A stretch of DNA of 64,000 nucleotides from Bugula neritina (Eukaryota > Bryozoa > Gymnolaemata > Cheilostomatida > Bugulidae): assembly GCA_964035545.1 (NCBI GenBank), contig OZ037768.1:6873241-6937240 (forward strand), read 5' to 3'. The notes under the pieces are model-generated. The model was not told the DNA's origin. It searched no databases and saw only the letters and a program-made list of their open reading frames with translations. Position numbers and translations under genes: made by a program. Numbering within the stretch: the first letter of the stretch is position 1; each line of letters opens with the position of its first letter. Positions 49,301-59,957 of the stretch are shown here, piece after piece.

Positions 49301-52300
49301 GCCTCACTAAACCTGCCTGCCGCTATTGAGGATATGGGTGGAAGCGACGTGCCAGCTTCTGTTAAAGACAAAGCGCAGAAGATACAAGAGCAGGGAGGTC
49401 TGACCACCCTCGACAGCTTGATATCCGAACTGCCTGAACTCCTGAGCAGAAACAAGGAGATACTTGATGAGGTAATCATATTCTATCAAGTTTATACTAT
49501 AAGATATAAGCATTATGTGAATATATTTTTCATTGGATGTTTGGAAACAGTTGCATTGAATGAAATCACAATCATAAGCTCATGCAAACCACAGCCAAAA
49601 TTTCATTTATTCACATAATGTGATGTAATGGTAATGTGCTAATGAAACAACTTATCAGTGACAATTTTCCTGTCTAAATCAACCTATATTACATACTTTA
49701 CAGTATCAGTTTAACATCATGCTTCTTTTTCAGTGTAGCAGCTCTAATAGCATCAGTTGTATAACTGATATCATCTGCTAAAATTATGTAATGATATATC
49801 ATCAGTTTGTTTGCATAACACTGATATAACTCGTTTTAGTCATTCCGAATGTTGGACGAGGAAGCGGCTTCAGACCTGCAGTTGAAGGAACAATTTGGAG
49901 ATAAATGGAGTCGAACTCCATCGGCAAAACTTACCGAGTCAATTAGAAAAGATGGCGAGAAATACAATAGTATTATAAGCAATGCTGTTCATGCTGATAC
50001 AGTTGTCAAGGAGAAATACAATACTAATAAGTGAGTTAGTAGAGTACACTTAAAAGCCATGCTGTCGTTGTTGTAATGTAGATGTGTGAAAACAAAGGAT
50101 GTGATTTGCTATTCCTGCGAGAAGTTTTTTATTGAAACCATTTTAACCATAGGAGTCATTAACATTGTTTTTATGGGAAAATCCATTCATTTTTTATTAT
50201 AAATTCAGACAATTTGAGTTTATTAGCATTTTGTTGGATTTTTAATAATTTTTTTTTCTTTCATAGACGGGGATTTGAATTGCTGAGTTCTCCAATTGCC
50301 AATCTCCAGCAAGCTCTGCCGTCTGGCTCCGCGTCTAATCTGCTGAAAGACAGCGAGTCAGCTAGACAGCTCCGCTCACTCATGCAGCAAGTAGAAGCTA
50401 TAAAGAACGAGAGAGAGGTGATGGAGAACGAGCTGAAGTCAGCCACCAGTGATATGAGTAAGAGTTAATCTGGTTTCCTGTAAAGACTTGTCAATGTTGT
50501 CTATGTGGAATTACTCTTACCGGTAGTGATCTTTTTTAGACCAAAAATTGACTAAGACTGCGACAAAACACATTCTCTTGTGTGTTAAAGACTTGATAGT
50601 TTGCCCAACATTTTTGCTGTTAAATGTGTTGGCATGTGCTAAGCTGGTGGGCTGAATGCCTCATGCCTGTAAGGGAGACTACTTTATGTCAAAAGGTTAT
50701 TCTGCTTTAACATAAAGTCATAGCTTCTGTAACTTTTGCAGCTTTAATAATCATTCAAACTGATTATTCTGTCAACCCGGAAACCTTATTCTAGTATTAA
50801 AAAAACAGTCAAAATGATGCATTATAATGGAAATTGGGTTGTATTAAATGTAAGTTACACAATTTATGTTAAAATATTTAATGGTTGGCTCTGGCTAATC
50901 ATATTATTCTGTCCAGTGCAAGATTTCTATTGTGGAAATGAAGCATTGTTTTAGCAGGGGAACTAGTGGCTGCTATATTTTTTGTTGAAGGTTGTGTGGC
51001 AAATGTTTGTTGCATTAGTTCACCATATTGGCCCACACATTATGTTGGATATTATCTAGCCTCTAGTTCTAGAAGTCACTATACTGTAGGGTCAGTGATG
51101 TCTTCGTAGTAGTAGTTAGAGTGATGTTTAGTCTCACCAAGTTCTAGTGGGGCTCCAACTGAGAACTAGTTACAACTTGTGGGTATTGCAAACTTTACAA
51201 TAGTCTACCTGTGCACTGTCAACATACATTACATTACTGAATGTTGAGCTAAATATGTTATGTAATACTCATGCTGTTGCTTGTAGTAAGTAGTAAGTGC
51301 TATAGTTCACTTAGTTTGCAATACATATATACATTCCACTGCTTCTTCTCAAATAGCTTGTTGCCACATGAACTCAATTTTTATTAATAACGTTGAGATA
51401 TACTGATATGTTACATGTCCTCTCTTGCAGCTGCCAAATTTGTCAGTGCATTGGCTGCCGACGGTGCTATTGATGAAGATTCACTGAGCAACTCTGAGCT
51501 GCAGAATATATATGCGCCATTGACTCAGCAAGTCAACGATAGTTTGGCCACTCAGGAGAGGGTCATGTCACAAGTGCAGGTCAGTCCAGTATGACCTTCA
51601 CGTGTCCTTCACACGCTCTGTCATGTGCTGTTCTTAACTTGCTTTTTCTTTTGTATTTATGAGTCTCTTTCAGTTAATTTGAAAAAACTCAGTAGTCAGA
51701 ATTTAGAGGTCAAATTGCTCAATTTTGAATTGACCGTAGTTTAGGGGTTAACAATTTAGAGGTCAAATTGCTCAATTTTGAATTGCCGTAGTTTAGGGGT
51801 TAGAGCGTGGTCTAGGGGTTAGAGCGTGGTCTAGGGGTTAGAGCGATGGCTTAGTAAAGCCAAGGGCCTGGGTTCAAACTCCGGTAAAGCCATTGGTGAT
51901 GTTAGGAAGAACATCCAGTCATAATTGCTCCTGTGCCACATATGAATAAGTCCTTAACCCGCTTTAAGAAAATCCCTTTCCATCAGAGGTTCTCACAGGG
52001 ATAGTGACTATAAACTTTCGGGAGTTTTTTTAGGAGTTTTATCATAAGATAACTATGTACAGTTGAGCGTTGGTTGAAGGTAATTTTAACATTGCTAAAA
52101 TTTACCCATAATTCACATGCTGATGATGAAATGCATTTAATCACCTATGAGTGACTTGTGCAATTATAAGCATATTTAAATTCATACTCTCTGGTATGTC
52201 AATGGTAATACTTGTTGAATTTTTTTGTGATTTTCAATCAAATTTCCATTTTACAAGTCATTAATTATACAAATTCTAGTTAATGTGTTCAGTCTTGCGT

Positions 52301-55300
52301 GTAGGAGGTAGGTGCCGTAATGGAGAAATTAAGAAAAGATTCAGATTAGAAATGTAGCAAAAGAAGTTATGTTCTCACAAGACTTTCAACCTGCGCTCCA
52401 AACAAAAATTTAATAAGGAAACTCAAGAACTTAGGCTATCTTAATTTCTCCACTACTGCTCCCAAGTGAGTGGTGTTTAGGTGATCTGACCTGTGTTTAG
52501 CCGTGTGTCTATATTTACTTTGTATTACCAGGCAGCCCACAAAGTCTTCAGTCAGGAAAAAATGTTGGACCAATCAGGAGCAAGGAGAGAGGAAATGCTA
52601 AGAGAACTGGCAACGGCATTCGATACTTTCACAGAGCTCAAGAGTAACCTGGAGGAGGGTACTAAGGTGAGTTGTATAACTGATTGATTGAGTTGATGGG
52701 TGTGGTATGTCCTTGATCTGAGGGATTGTCTCTTAAAGTAAACATGGAGAGAAAAATACTAGTAGGCAAGAAAACCTGCATTAATCAAATCATTTAACCA
52801 TTAGTTTACATTCATTTATTAAATATAAAGTATAATGATGTGTTATAAATTTGTTAACACTGCACACTCAAAATGACAATGCTGTCTCAGAGTCAAGCTT
52901 CTCTGTATTACAACCATATAGAAATGTGTAAACTTGTGATCAGAAAGTTTATACCTGTCTTAGTGGAGTGTTCCTTATTGTGTGGATATCTATATAACAT
53001 TCTTCCTGATTTTTAATTCAATTATAATAAAAAGTTTCTATGCTACTAGTTTTTTCATAGTGTCCTGGTAAAGTCGATACATGTGTATGTTATCTTTTAA
53101 AGTCAAGTCATACGCTCCAAGACTTTTATAAAAGTCTATAGCTTTAATATTCCAGTTCAATACACACCACTGCATGCATACACACTCCTGTCTCATTGCT
53201 TCTTCCATCAAATACTTCAATAATTTCTTACCATAGCCCTTTCCCCTGTAAGCCTCTTTCACGTACAAATCTTCTAAATATAAAAGTTGTCCCCCTTGAA
53301 AAGCTGAGTAGCAGTAATAATAAACAACGTAACCTACTGAGACACCATCCAAATCTGCCATTGCAGCGTGAAAGAACGGTGGGTTGGAGTTGAATCCATC
53401 TTCAATTAAAGTTTCCTCAGAAATGTTTACTACATCACTTGGCATTTCTTCAAAGGCAGCCAGTTCTTTTATCATTTGTAAAATTTCACTACAGTCATCT
53501 TTCGTAGCTTTCCTAATTGTAAATCCCTCCATCTTAGCCGTGCTAGAATAGTTGCAGCTTAAATAATTGAAATTGAGTTCTTCAACTTGTCCAACTGAGT
53601 GCGCTAGTTCGAATGACCCGTTCAGCACGAATATAGGATTGATATAGCAGAGTAATCAGCTGTATAGCGCTTAGAACATCCTACTAACTACTGAATGTGT
53701 GATCAATGAAGCGTGTCCTGGTCCCACAACTTAAAAGCGTGTTTGCGGCTAGTAGCTGGCTAGTCGTGATGTGGGCGGGGCTACTGTCTAATATTCTAAA
53801 AGGTTTCAAAACTATTATCCTAACTGGTTATGTTATCTCAACCACATGATCAAAGTACATATACTGTATATGTAATATATTATTTGTATAGTTTAAAATA
53901 TATACAATCTTCAGGTAGATTAACTTAATGTAGCCTTGATGGTGGTACTATATATTTATATAAGTAGAATAGATATTTATATTATTAGACTTGATATAAT
54001 GCAGATCCTAACTTTTCTACAGTATAGTTCAATTTGATAATGCAATGCATCTAAATAACCACTATCAAGTAATGCACGGGCTTTCCATGTACCGATCTCA
54101 GATCGATCTTGCTGAGATCGATCTGAGAAATGTACTCAGATCGATCGTTTTTCCATGAGAGTGTCAGATCGATCTCGCGAAGTTGCCTCCTCTTAAGTAA
54201 AAGATACTTGAAAAGTATGATTTGTTTACCTATTTGAGTGATTAAAGCTACTACAAAACAAAGATGGTCGTAGTCTAAAATTTAATCCCAGCTATAAAAT
54301 ATACGCAGCAAAGCTAACAGGGTATGGTAATTTGGCCAATTTAAAATAATTAATTTTAATTTTTTAGCTAGACAGCTTATATAAAATTAAGGCTGTCTTG
54401 CAGATTATTAATAAACTTACAGGATTGTTAGGCTTAAAATTACAAAGAAAATAGCTAATGAAACTAAGTTTTAATAGTCATTTAAATTCAATTTAAACTC
54501 TCTCATTTTTTTTGCCTTCTACTGCATATAATTGAATTTTTTTAATCATCGTGCTGAAAGTCAAAGTTTTGGCATCTGAAAAGGTGGCTATTATAATTAT
54601 TTAATACTTTGCTTAGTAATTATCAATAAGTTATCATTTTTATTAGCAGACAACATTGTAGCGAGCAGTCTTTTTCTACTTCTCAGATCGATCTGGCGTC
54701 TTTCCATGGTCTTATTGACATGAGATCGATCTGAGTTCGAGCTCCACAGACCGACCAGCTCAGAACGACTGAGATCGATCTTTGCCGTCTTTCCATGGAT
54801 CGATCTCGCCGAGATCGATCTGAGATCGGTACATGGAAAGCCGGTGATGATAAACTGTGGCCTTATTTGGAGACACGCCAATCATATATAACTAATACTA
54901 ACTAAGTTAGATTCCCTGATAAAACACCAATAGTGAAGTTATTATTTTATTCTTCATACAAATACTAGCAAAAAATTGCTTTTAGATAATTCTCAATTAG
55001 CTAGATCAGCATAGTACCAGATATTCTGTGTAAACCTTGTCAATTGGTTTATTAAGGTTTAGATTAATTTGTTGAAGTAGAAATGTTACAACCTAGTTAG
55101 TGATTTTCTGTGATCCCTGTAAACTGCAATTGAGCCCAAGCCGTGAATTGTCAACAGTTTGTCATCAGCACAAGAGCACAACTCCTAAATCAAAATGTTC
55201 TAGAAGCTTAGCAGCTCCAATTTTTGCAAATTATGCTAGCAACCAGCAATAGCCTGAAGCCTCAGTTTTTCTGGTTCTCAGCTGTTGCTTAAGATTTGTG

Positions 55301-57875
55301 TTTGGGGGCTATCTCAGGACTAAGATTGATGAATTGTTCTATAAGCCGCTCCGGGTTTGGGGTGACTGAGTGCAATAGATCGTGGTTCTCAATTTCGGAG
55401 CCTAGTCCCCCAACTCCAAATTTGAGAACCTCCAACTACGCCACCCATTCATCCCTAACTGGGCGCTGCTGATAGAGCAATTCAAGATTGATTATGATTG
55501 TGTGCAGTACTGTAACTAAAGATAATTTAATCAAAAGGGTGTTGAAGAAATTCTATCTGCTGTTAGTTTTTATGTAAATTTTTATGATGAAGATGTTTCA
55601 GATGAACCCTTAGGCCTTGGGAGCAACCTCTAGTTTAACTTTATGCTTTCAAGTACTAACCACTTTGATTTTTTTTAGTTTTACAACGACTTGACTCAAA
55701 TACTGGTCAAGTTCCAGAATAAAATCAGTGACCTGTGCTTTGCTCGAAAGACTGAAAAGGAAGAACTCCTGAAAGACCTGAACCAGCAAATAGCCAGTCG
55801 ACCTGCAGAGTCAGCTCCATCTGCCCCCAACTACCAGAAACCAAAGTCAGCGGCACCAAGTAGACCCCCTCCACCAGCTGTCAGTGAGTGTTAGTTGTGT
55901 GCTGTATGTGTTATACTAGTACTGTATGTGTTATACTAGTGCTGTATGTGTTATACTAGTACTGTGTGTGTTATACTAGTACTGTGTGTGTTATACTAGT
56001 ACTGTGTGTGTTATACTACTACTGTGTGTGTTATACTAGTACTGTGTGTTATACTAGTGCTGTGTGTGTTATACTAATACTGTATGTGTTATACTAATAC
56101 TGTATGTGTTATACTAATACTGTATGTGTTGTACTAGTACTGTATGTGTAATACTAGTACTGTATGTGTTATACTAGTACTGTATGCGTTATACTAGTAC
56201 TGTATGTGTTAAACTACTACTGTGTTTGTTCTATGAAAGACAATATGAAGACCATTTACAATGACCAAGTTTAAACATTTCTAAACTGCACTCTTTGATC
56301 ACTGTGAATAGTTACTATATTGTGGACATGCATATAACATCAAATCAAATTGAAAGAATAGTCATGAAACATGGTTAGCAGGATATTTTGACATGCCTGA
56401 TTTTAAGGGTTTTTAAGCTCTGTCTTACTATGCTGGCCACATAGTTTGAGGTCTTTTACTAAAGGCACACGAGCAATTATGGGTGCTTTTCTTGATGTCA
56501 AGGATGGCTGGGACTCAAACCCACGATCATGTCATACTCAGCTGTAGCTGCTCCTGCTATATATGTAAAATAATATTTGTATCTCAAAGAGTTTTTATTT
56601 CTAGTGCTCTCTTATGTTGTTACTAATTGTTAGTAATCAGCTCAAAAATTAAACATCTAGGTCAAGTTAGGCAACCCATAATTAAAATGCATGGTCATTG
56701 CTACGAAATAATGTGTTTTCCTCTACAACTGGTTTTACTAATGTAGCTTTTAAAATCTAGCCATACGCAATTTATTAGAAGCAATGTACTCAACAAAGAT
56801 GAGCAATTAGCAATAAAGTAGCAAAAATTAGTAATATGAATTTCTTCTTAATTTACATTAGAGAATCAAACATGTTGTTTTTGCGAGCATTGTAGGTAAT
56901 GACTCAATATTCCTGTAACATTATATTATAGAATATTTTACCTTGATGTCATGTAAAACATTTTTGCTATTTTATTTCTATCTTGTTTTGCAAGTTATTT
57001 GTACAACAGCTAAAGCAGAGCTTTATTTTTTCATAGCTAAATTGTTGTGGTGAGTTTAACCTTTTTGTGCAAAATATTGACTGTTCTGTGAATCTTTTTC
57101 GCAGAAAGATTTCATTTAGCTACGAAGGGTCAAAATTTTATCATTTCAAGTATTTCTGTATGAGAAAAATTCCATAAAAGCTGGTCATACTCTCCAACAT
57201 AATTTTATGCAATCTGTTTCTCCAAAAGTCCAAATTTGTGTTGGTTTTGGTGAATTGAATAACTGTTCAGAAAAATAAAGTTTTACAGTCATATTTTTTC
57301 AGCAGAACAAGTTATTTCAAATGTGAAATAACTTGTTGAAATAAAAAGCTGAATTTCAAAAATGAGGAGCAAATTCACAGCCTCATTAGCTCTGTTTTTC
57401 AGCTGGTAAACATGAGCCAGCAGACTATATGTAACTTTGTTACTATGTTTCAGGTAAGCCTGCAGCTGCTCCCCCAGTTACTGCACCACCAGCCTCTGCC
57501 TCTGCACCACCTGCTGCCTCTCCTGCTACTCAATCACAGTCGGCAGCCGCTCAACCCCCTTCAACCTACCAGCAACCACCTGCTCCATATGGCCAGACAC
57601 CTCATCAGGGCATGCCGTACCCTGCTCAACCCTACATGTACTTTGCTCCACCTGTACCAACAGGCTTCAACCCTTATGGCTACGGCGGTGCCTTCTACCA
57701 AAATCCGCCAGCTCCATATCCTCAGCAGCAGCAACCAGGTCAGCAACCAGCTGCAGGCCAGCCTCCTTACCCACAGCAACCAGGCCAAGCCCCTTATCCT
57801 CACCAGTATCAGCAGCCACCACCACAAGGCTATCCGTATCCACCCCAAGGCTACCCTGGATATCCTCCTCAGTAA
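40312..57875 (+). CDS. PDCD6IP: ALIX, ESCRT-associated Bro1-domain protein
   Basis: Fourteen coding exons: 40312-40514, 46542-46794, 46975-47128, 47619-47728, 48020-48220, 48499-48637, 48987-49110, 49294-49471, 49840-50030, 50267-50457, 51431-51579, 52532-52666, 55679-55883, 57454-57875, in frame for 884 residues (human 868). Bro1 domain about 1-355 ([39 protein letters not shown]), V domain about 360-700 ([41 protein letters not shown]), proline-rich tail about 710-884 with a PSAP TSG101-binding motif and a C-terminal [13 protein letters not shown]. It acts in multivesicular body sorting, cytokinetic abscission, membrane repair and exosome formation by recruiting CHMP4. The ATG at 40312 gives the family N-terminus [10 protein letters not shown]. 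Intron 1 (6 kb) hosts a transposon with two genes. Intron 12 (3 kb) hosts a SAT2-like gene and a MITE. AATAAA follows at 57947-57952. Confidence 0.97.
40600..41060. repeat. Low-complexity sequence at the start of ALIX intron 1
   Basis: Degenerate repeats of TATAGTTATACTTATAAG, ACTAATACTAATAG and TTAGTATTACTA begin about 100 bp after the exon 1 donor. Similar sequence opens first introns of other genes in this window. Confidence 0.7.
41632..41812 (+). repeat. Left terminal inverted repeat of the THAP/P2X7-C element
   Basis: Inverted partner of 46315-46489. The outer 60 bp are about 93 percent identical; an inner block of about 40 bp near 41735-41775 is again highly similar, with a diverged part between. 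Confidence 0.85.
42380..43605 (+). CDS. THAP-type zinc-finger protein encoded by the TIR element
   Basis: Three exons, 42380-42633, 43114-43272 and 43404-43605, in frame for 204 residues. Residues about 13-90 form a THAP (C2CH) domain: CKRRVC, then MFKWP, KW, F.P and CFQHF, ending AKLI then [11 protein letters not shown] as THAP domains typically do before their AVPTIF box. The expected function is sequence-specific DNA binding, plausibly to the element ends. Beyond residue 100 the protein is lysine-rich without a recognised domain; there is no RNase H-like catalytic core, so on its own it is not a complete transposase. Start: ATG 42380, with a second ATG at 42392 equally possible. AATAAA at 43852-43857. 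It lies within ALIX intron 1 on the same strand. Confidence 0.8.
44275..45985 (-). CDS. Stand-alone P2X7 intracellular (ballast) domain protein encoded by the TIR element
   Basis: Minus-strand exons 45985-45827, 44794-44587 and 44438-44275 join in frame (about 176 residues). Exon 2 has [10 protein letters not shown], then CCRDH, then [11 protein letters not shown] and VLEVAYSSY. Exon 3 has [18 protein letters not shown]. This is the order of the P2X7 receptor cytoplasmic ballast domain, whose cysteines bind a two-zinc centre: CxCxxC, CC, CIT, then LPxC…FP. No channel or membrane segment is present, as in many free-standing invertebrate members. The N-terminal exon contains the YQFQFEPF motif. 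The start is unsure: ATG 45985 is used here, while an acidic frame from ATG 46025 closes at 45927 in another phase. A minus-strand AATAAA lies at 44200-44195. It converges on the THAP gene; its function in the element is unknown. Confidence 0.75.
46315..46489 (-). repeat. Right terminal inverted repeat of the THAP/P2X7-C element
   Basis: Inverted partner of 41632-41812. It ends 52 bp before ALIX exon 2, so the element inserted almost on top of the ALIX intron 1 acceptor region. Confidence 0.85.
49537..49602 (+). repeat. Dispersed repeat, copy 1
   Basis: About 66 bp in ALIX intron 8 starting TGTTTGGAAACAGTTGCAT, roughly 80 percent identical to 58503-58568. Family unknown. Confidence 0.7.
51705..51960 (+). 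repeat. tRNA-derived SINE with duplicated head, copy 1
   Basis: A pol III-like head: A-box TGGTCTAGGGG at 51827-51837 and B-box GGTTCAAACTCC at 51871-51882, resembling tRNA-Glu/Asp. The head is repeated: GTGGTCTAGGGGTTAGAGC occurs in tandem, and the 50 bp before it is also duplicated (51705 and 51757). The body carries CATAATTGCTCCTGTGCC at 51920-51937, shared 17 of 18 with the copy at 56464-56481. Lies in ALIX intron 11. Confidence 0.75.
53038..53532 (-). CDS. SAT2: SAT2-like diamine/thialysine N-acetyltransferase, intronless, nested in ALIX
   Basis: 164 codons without introns. A GNAT fold protein of the spermidine/spermine acetyltransferase family: N-terminal [20 protein letters not shown], then [11 protein letters not shown], the core [20 protein letters not shown] with the acetyl-CoA loop (RGKGYGK), and the family C-terminus [20 protein letters not shown]. 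It transfers acetyl from acetyl-CoA to a polyamine or thialysine-type amine in the cytosol; SAT2-type members prefer thialysine. The start at 53532 (MEGF) matches the family; the frame stays open to an ATG at 53628, which would add 32 residues. It lies on the strand opposite ALIX within intron 12. A GC box is about 240 bp upstream. Paralogue at 59466-59957. Confidence 0.88.
   Translation of the reverse strand: MEGFTIRKATKDDCSEILQMIKELAAFEEMPSDVVNISEETLIEDGFNSNPPFFHAAMADLDGVSVGYVVYYYCYSAFQGGQLLYLEDLYVKEAYRGKGYGKKLLKYLMEEAMRQECVCMQWCVLNWNIKAIDFYKSLGAYDLTLKDNIHMYRLYQDTMKKLVA
53772..53780 (-). promoter_or_regulatory. GC box upstream of the nested SAT2-like gene
   Basis: TGGGCGGGG, an Sp1/KLF-type site, about 240 bp upstream of the SAT2-like ATG in otherwise AT-rich intron DNA, beside CTAGTAGCTGGCTAGTC. 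It supports an independent promoter for the nested gene. Confidence 0.45.
54075..54846. mobile_element. Non-autonomous TIR element with AGATCGATCT palindromes
   Basis: A 772 bp element in ALIX intron 12. Its ends are inverted repeats starting CACGGGCTTTCCATGTACC (left) and CACCGGCTTTCCATGTACC (right, reversed), continuing into CGATCTCAGATCGATCT. The flanks share ATG (54072-54074, 54847-54849), a 3 bp duplication. Both subterminal parts contain several copies of AGATCGATCT, often next to TTTCCATG. No ORF of value. CAC termini, a 3 bp duplication and subterminal repeats suggest a CACTA/EnSpm-like or Chapaev-like origin, but the superfamily is not proven. Confidence 0.8.
55901..56230 (+). repeat. 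20 bp minisatellite at the start of ALIX intron 13
   Basis: About 16 units of 20 bp (CTGTATGTGTTATACTAGTA and variants) beginning 17 bases after the exon 13 donor. One unit near 56041 lacks two bases. Confidence 0.95.
56463..56560 (-). repeat. tRNA-derived SINE, copy 2
   Basis: Reverse-oriented relative to copy 1. On the minus strand it has a B-box-like GGGTTTGAGTCCC, then the body with CATAATTGCTCGTGTGCC (complement of 56464-56481). Its A-box is degenerate. It lies in ALIX intron 13. Confidence 0.65.
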
Positions 57876-59465
57876 CCACAACTACCAGCAATCTGGATAA
57901 GAGTCTTCTGCATTTGACTCCTGATATTTCAAGCACATCTGTGGACAATAAATTGTTGCTGATAACATTTTCAATTGAATAGCAATTAAATGGAGTATTT
58001 TTGCTATTTTCATGCTTAATTTATGCTATTAACTTGGCTAATATTTTTTACATTTCACCTACTGATTGAGCATAAAATAGGTTCCTTTTCAAGGGGCAGT
58101 TTAGAGTTTGTTAAATTGCAGGTTTTTCGATTGTCTTATAAGATAATACTTATCATGTAACGTTACATTAATTTTTGTAAGTTTTGTTCCAGATATTCTA
58201 TGATTGCTTGCTTTCATCTTTGGAAATATTTTACAATGGTCTCTAAAAATAGTCTTGTAAGTTATCATATGATTGCTTTCATCAACAGAGGATTTTGCTT
58301 TTTGTTAAACTGCTATGTTATTTTATTCTTCACTTTTCTAAGGAAACATTAACTTTGCAATTTGTTTGAGTAGATGAAAGTTGACAGTTTAGAATAAAAT
58401 ACTTATGAAAATACAACTGACCTTTTTGCTTATAATTAATTTTTTAGCTCTGTAGGAGTTCTATCACTACATTTCCAAACATCAAATGAAAAATCACTTC
58501 GGTGTTTGGAAACAGTTGCATGAAATGAAACCACAACCATAGGCTCATGCAAACTGCAACCACAAATCTATCTGTACTAGCATCCATTGCATAATTTAAT
58601 GGAATGGAAACAAATTGCAGTGTGTAATTTTATGTCTCGTTGATAAGTATGTTAAAATAAGCATGTGGGCATTTGAGTATCATTCATGCACCTCCTAAAG
58701 GTTACTGCCTGCATTCAGGTTATGTGAATAAGATCATCCAACATAGAACTAACCATTTATAACACCCAACCTAGTATAAACATTATCAAGACCAGCTGCT
58801 CGCAAATCCCTGAAAAACGTTGAAATCAGTGACTTATTTTCCATTAAATATAATATTATATAACATTTGATTGGATTTAATAAAATGTGTAGTATTCTTC
58901 AGTTGCTTGTGATTTTTGAATATTTTAATTTTTGACCAACTTGATGTATTTTTAAATAGTTTTGCAACAAGAATATGGTCTTGTGGTGCACCAATGAATA
59001 TTTTGCAAAAGTTTAAAGAAAGTCTTAGTGATTTAAAGTAAAATAAAATTACATTGCATTAGAAGAATATATTAGTTTCTTTTCTGAGTTGAAATAAGCT
59101 TCTTGTCCGTCTAAAAAAGTTTTCTGATGATTTTAAAAAACCTTTCATGTTGTTAAAACACGTTTGGGTGGCAAAACTACTTTCTTAGGAAAATGTCAGC
59201 ATCTTGCTTAATAGGGAATGTTTTTATTGAATTGAAACTTTTGCACCATCATATTCCTTATCATATTTAGCACGAGTAAAGTCTGGTCCTATTTTTTAAT
59301 AGCTATATAAATACATTTAAAAAGCAACAAATTGACTCCAATGAATGACAAGTAGGCATTGCCAAGGCATCTTTATTTCTTTCACAAAATTAGAATACCA
59401 CAAACACATGGTTGTACAAAATAACATTTTATTGTAAACACATATTTTTTCCACAAAAAGGTTTC
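57876..59465. other. Convergent 3' ends of ALIX and the second SAT2-like gene
   Basis: ALIX AATAAA at 57947-57952; the minus-strand gene has its signal (complement of TTTATT) at 59428-59433, 32 bp past its stop. Between them is AT-rich DNA with the second copy of the dispersed repeat. No gene seen. Confidence 0.6.
58503..58568 (+). repeat. Dispersed repeat, copy 2
   Basis: Same orientation as 49537-49602; shares TGTTTGGAAACAGTTGCAT and CTCATGCAAAC. Roughly 80 percent identity over 66 bp, by eye. Confidence 0.7.
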
Positions 59466-59957
59466 TCATTCAGATAATGCAACACGAAAATTATGTACTT
59501 TTTCGGTTATTGTCAAATCTCGAGCTCCAAAAGTCTGATAGAACTTGATAGCATTATGATTCCAGTTGAGTACCATCCATTCTATGCCCACAGCTTTCTG
59601 TTGTCTGGCTTCCTCAATAAGTGCTTCAAAAAGCAATTTTCCAACTCCTTTCCGCCTGTATAATTCTTTTACAAAAAGGTCAGCTATATGTAATTCTAAA
59701 CCACCTTCATATGTAGAGTATTGGTATGAATAGAGAGAGTAACCAATAGCAACTCCTCTGGATTCAGCTACAATGCAATGAAACAATGGAGGGCTGCAGT
59801 CGAAACCATCTCTCTGCAGTGTTTCCTTAGATAACTTTGCTTGCTCTGGTGGTATATTCTCTATTGCTTGCAGTTGTAGAAACATTTCCCATATATCCTT
59901 ACAATCAGCTCTAACAGCTTTTCTCACAGTACATTCATCCGCCATAGTCTTTATCAT
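59466..59957 (-). CDS. SAT2: Second SAT2-like N-acetyltransferase, intronless
   Basis: 163 codons, intronless, same strand as the nested paralogue. GNAT/SSAT family: TVRKAVRADCKDIWEMF, then LSKETLQRDGF, ELHIADLFVKELYRRKGVGK with the acetyl-CoA loop RRKGVGK, and the C-terminal VLNWNHNAIKFYQTFGARDL. It differs from the first copy at more than half of its residues, so the duplication is old. The first ATG (59957) or the next one (59945, MADE) could be used; the second fits the family start better. Expected role: acetylation of polyamines or thialysine with acetyl-CoA. The LYLED core of the relative is LHIAD here, which may alter substrate choice. Its poly(A) signal is close behind the stop. Confidence 0.87.
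   Translation of the reverse strand: MIKTMADECTVRKAVRADCKDIWEMFLQLQAIENIPPEQAKLSKETLQRDGFDCSPPLFHCIVAESRGVAIGYSLYSYQYSTYEGGLELHIADLFVKELYRRKGVGKLLFEALIEEARQQKAVGIEWMVLNWNHNAIKFYQTFGARDLTITEKVHNFRVALSE

Noticed and set aside
51827-51882. Functional tRNA-Glu gene
   Set aside because: The A- and B-boxes are present but the arms do not pair as a tRNA and the head is duplicated; it is a SINE head.
53533-53628. 32-residue N-terminal extension of the nested SAT2-like protein
   Set aside because: The family starts at the MEGF-type methionine; the upstream part has no similarity and is probably 5' UTR that happens to be open.
55380-55430. Short inverted repeat GGTTCTCAA…TTGAGAACC resembling hAT ends
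   Set aside because: Only about 48 bp in total, with no target duplication or internal sequence; too little to call an element.
55901-56230. Possible CRISPR-like array
   Set aside because: Contiguous 20 bp units without unique spacers in an animal intron; it is a minisatellite. The same applies to 261-400 and 2215-2342.
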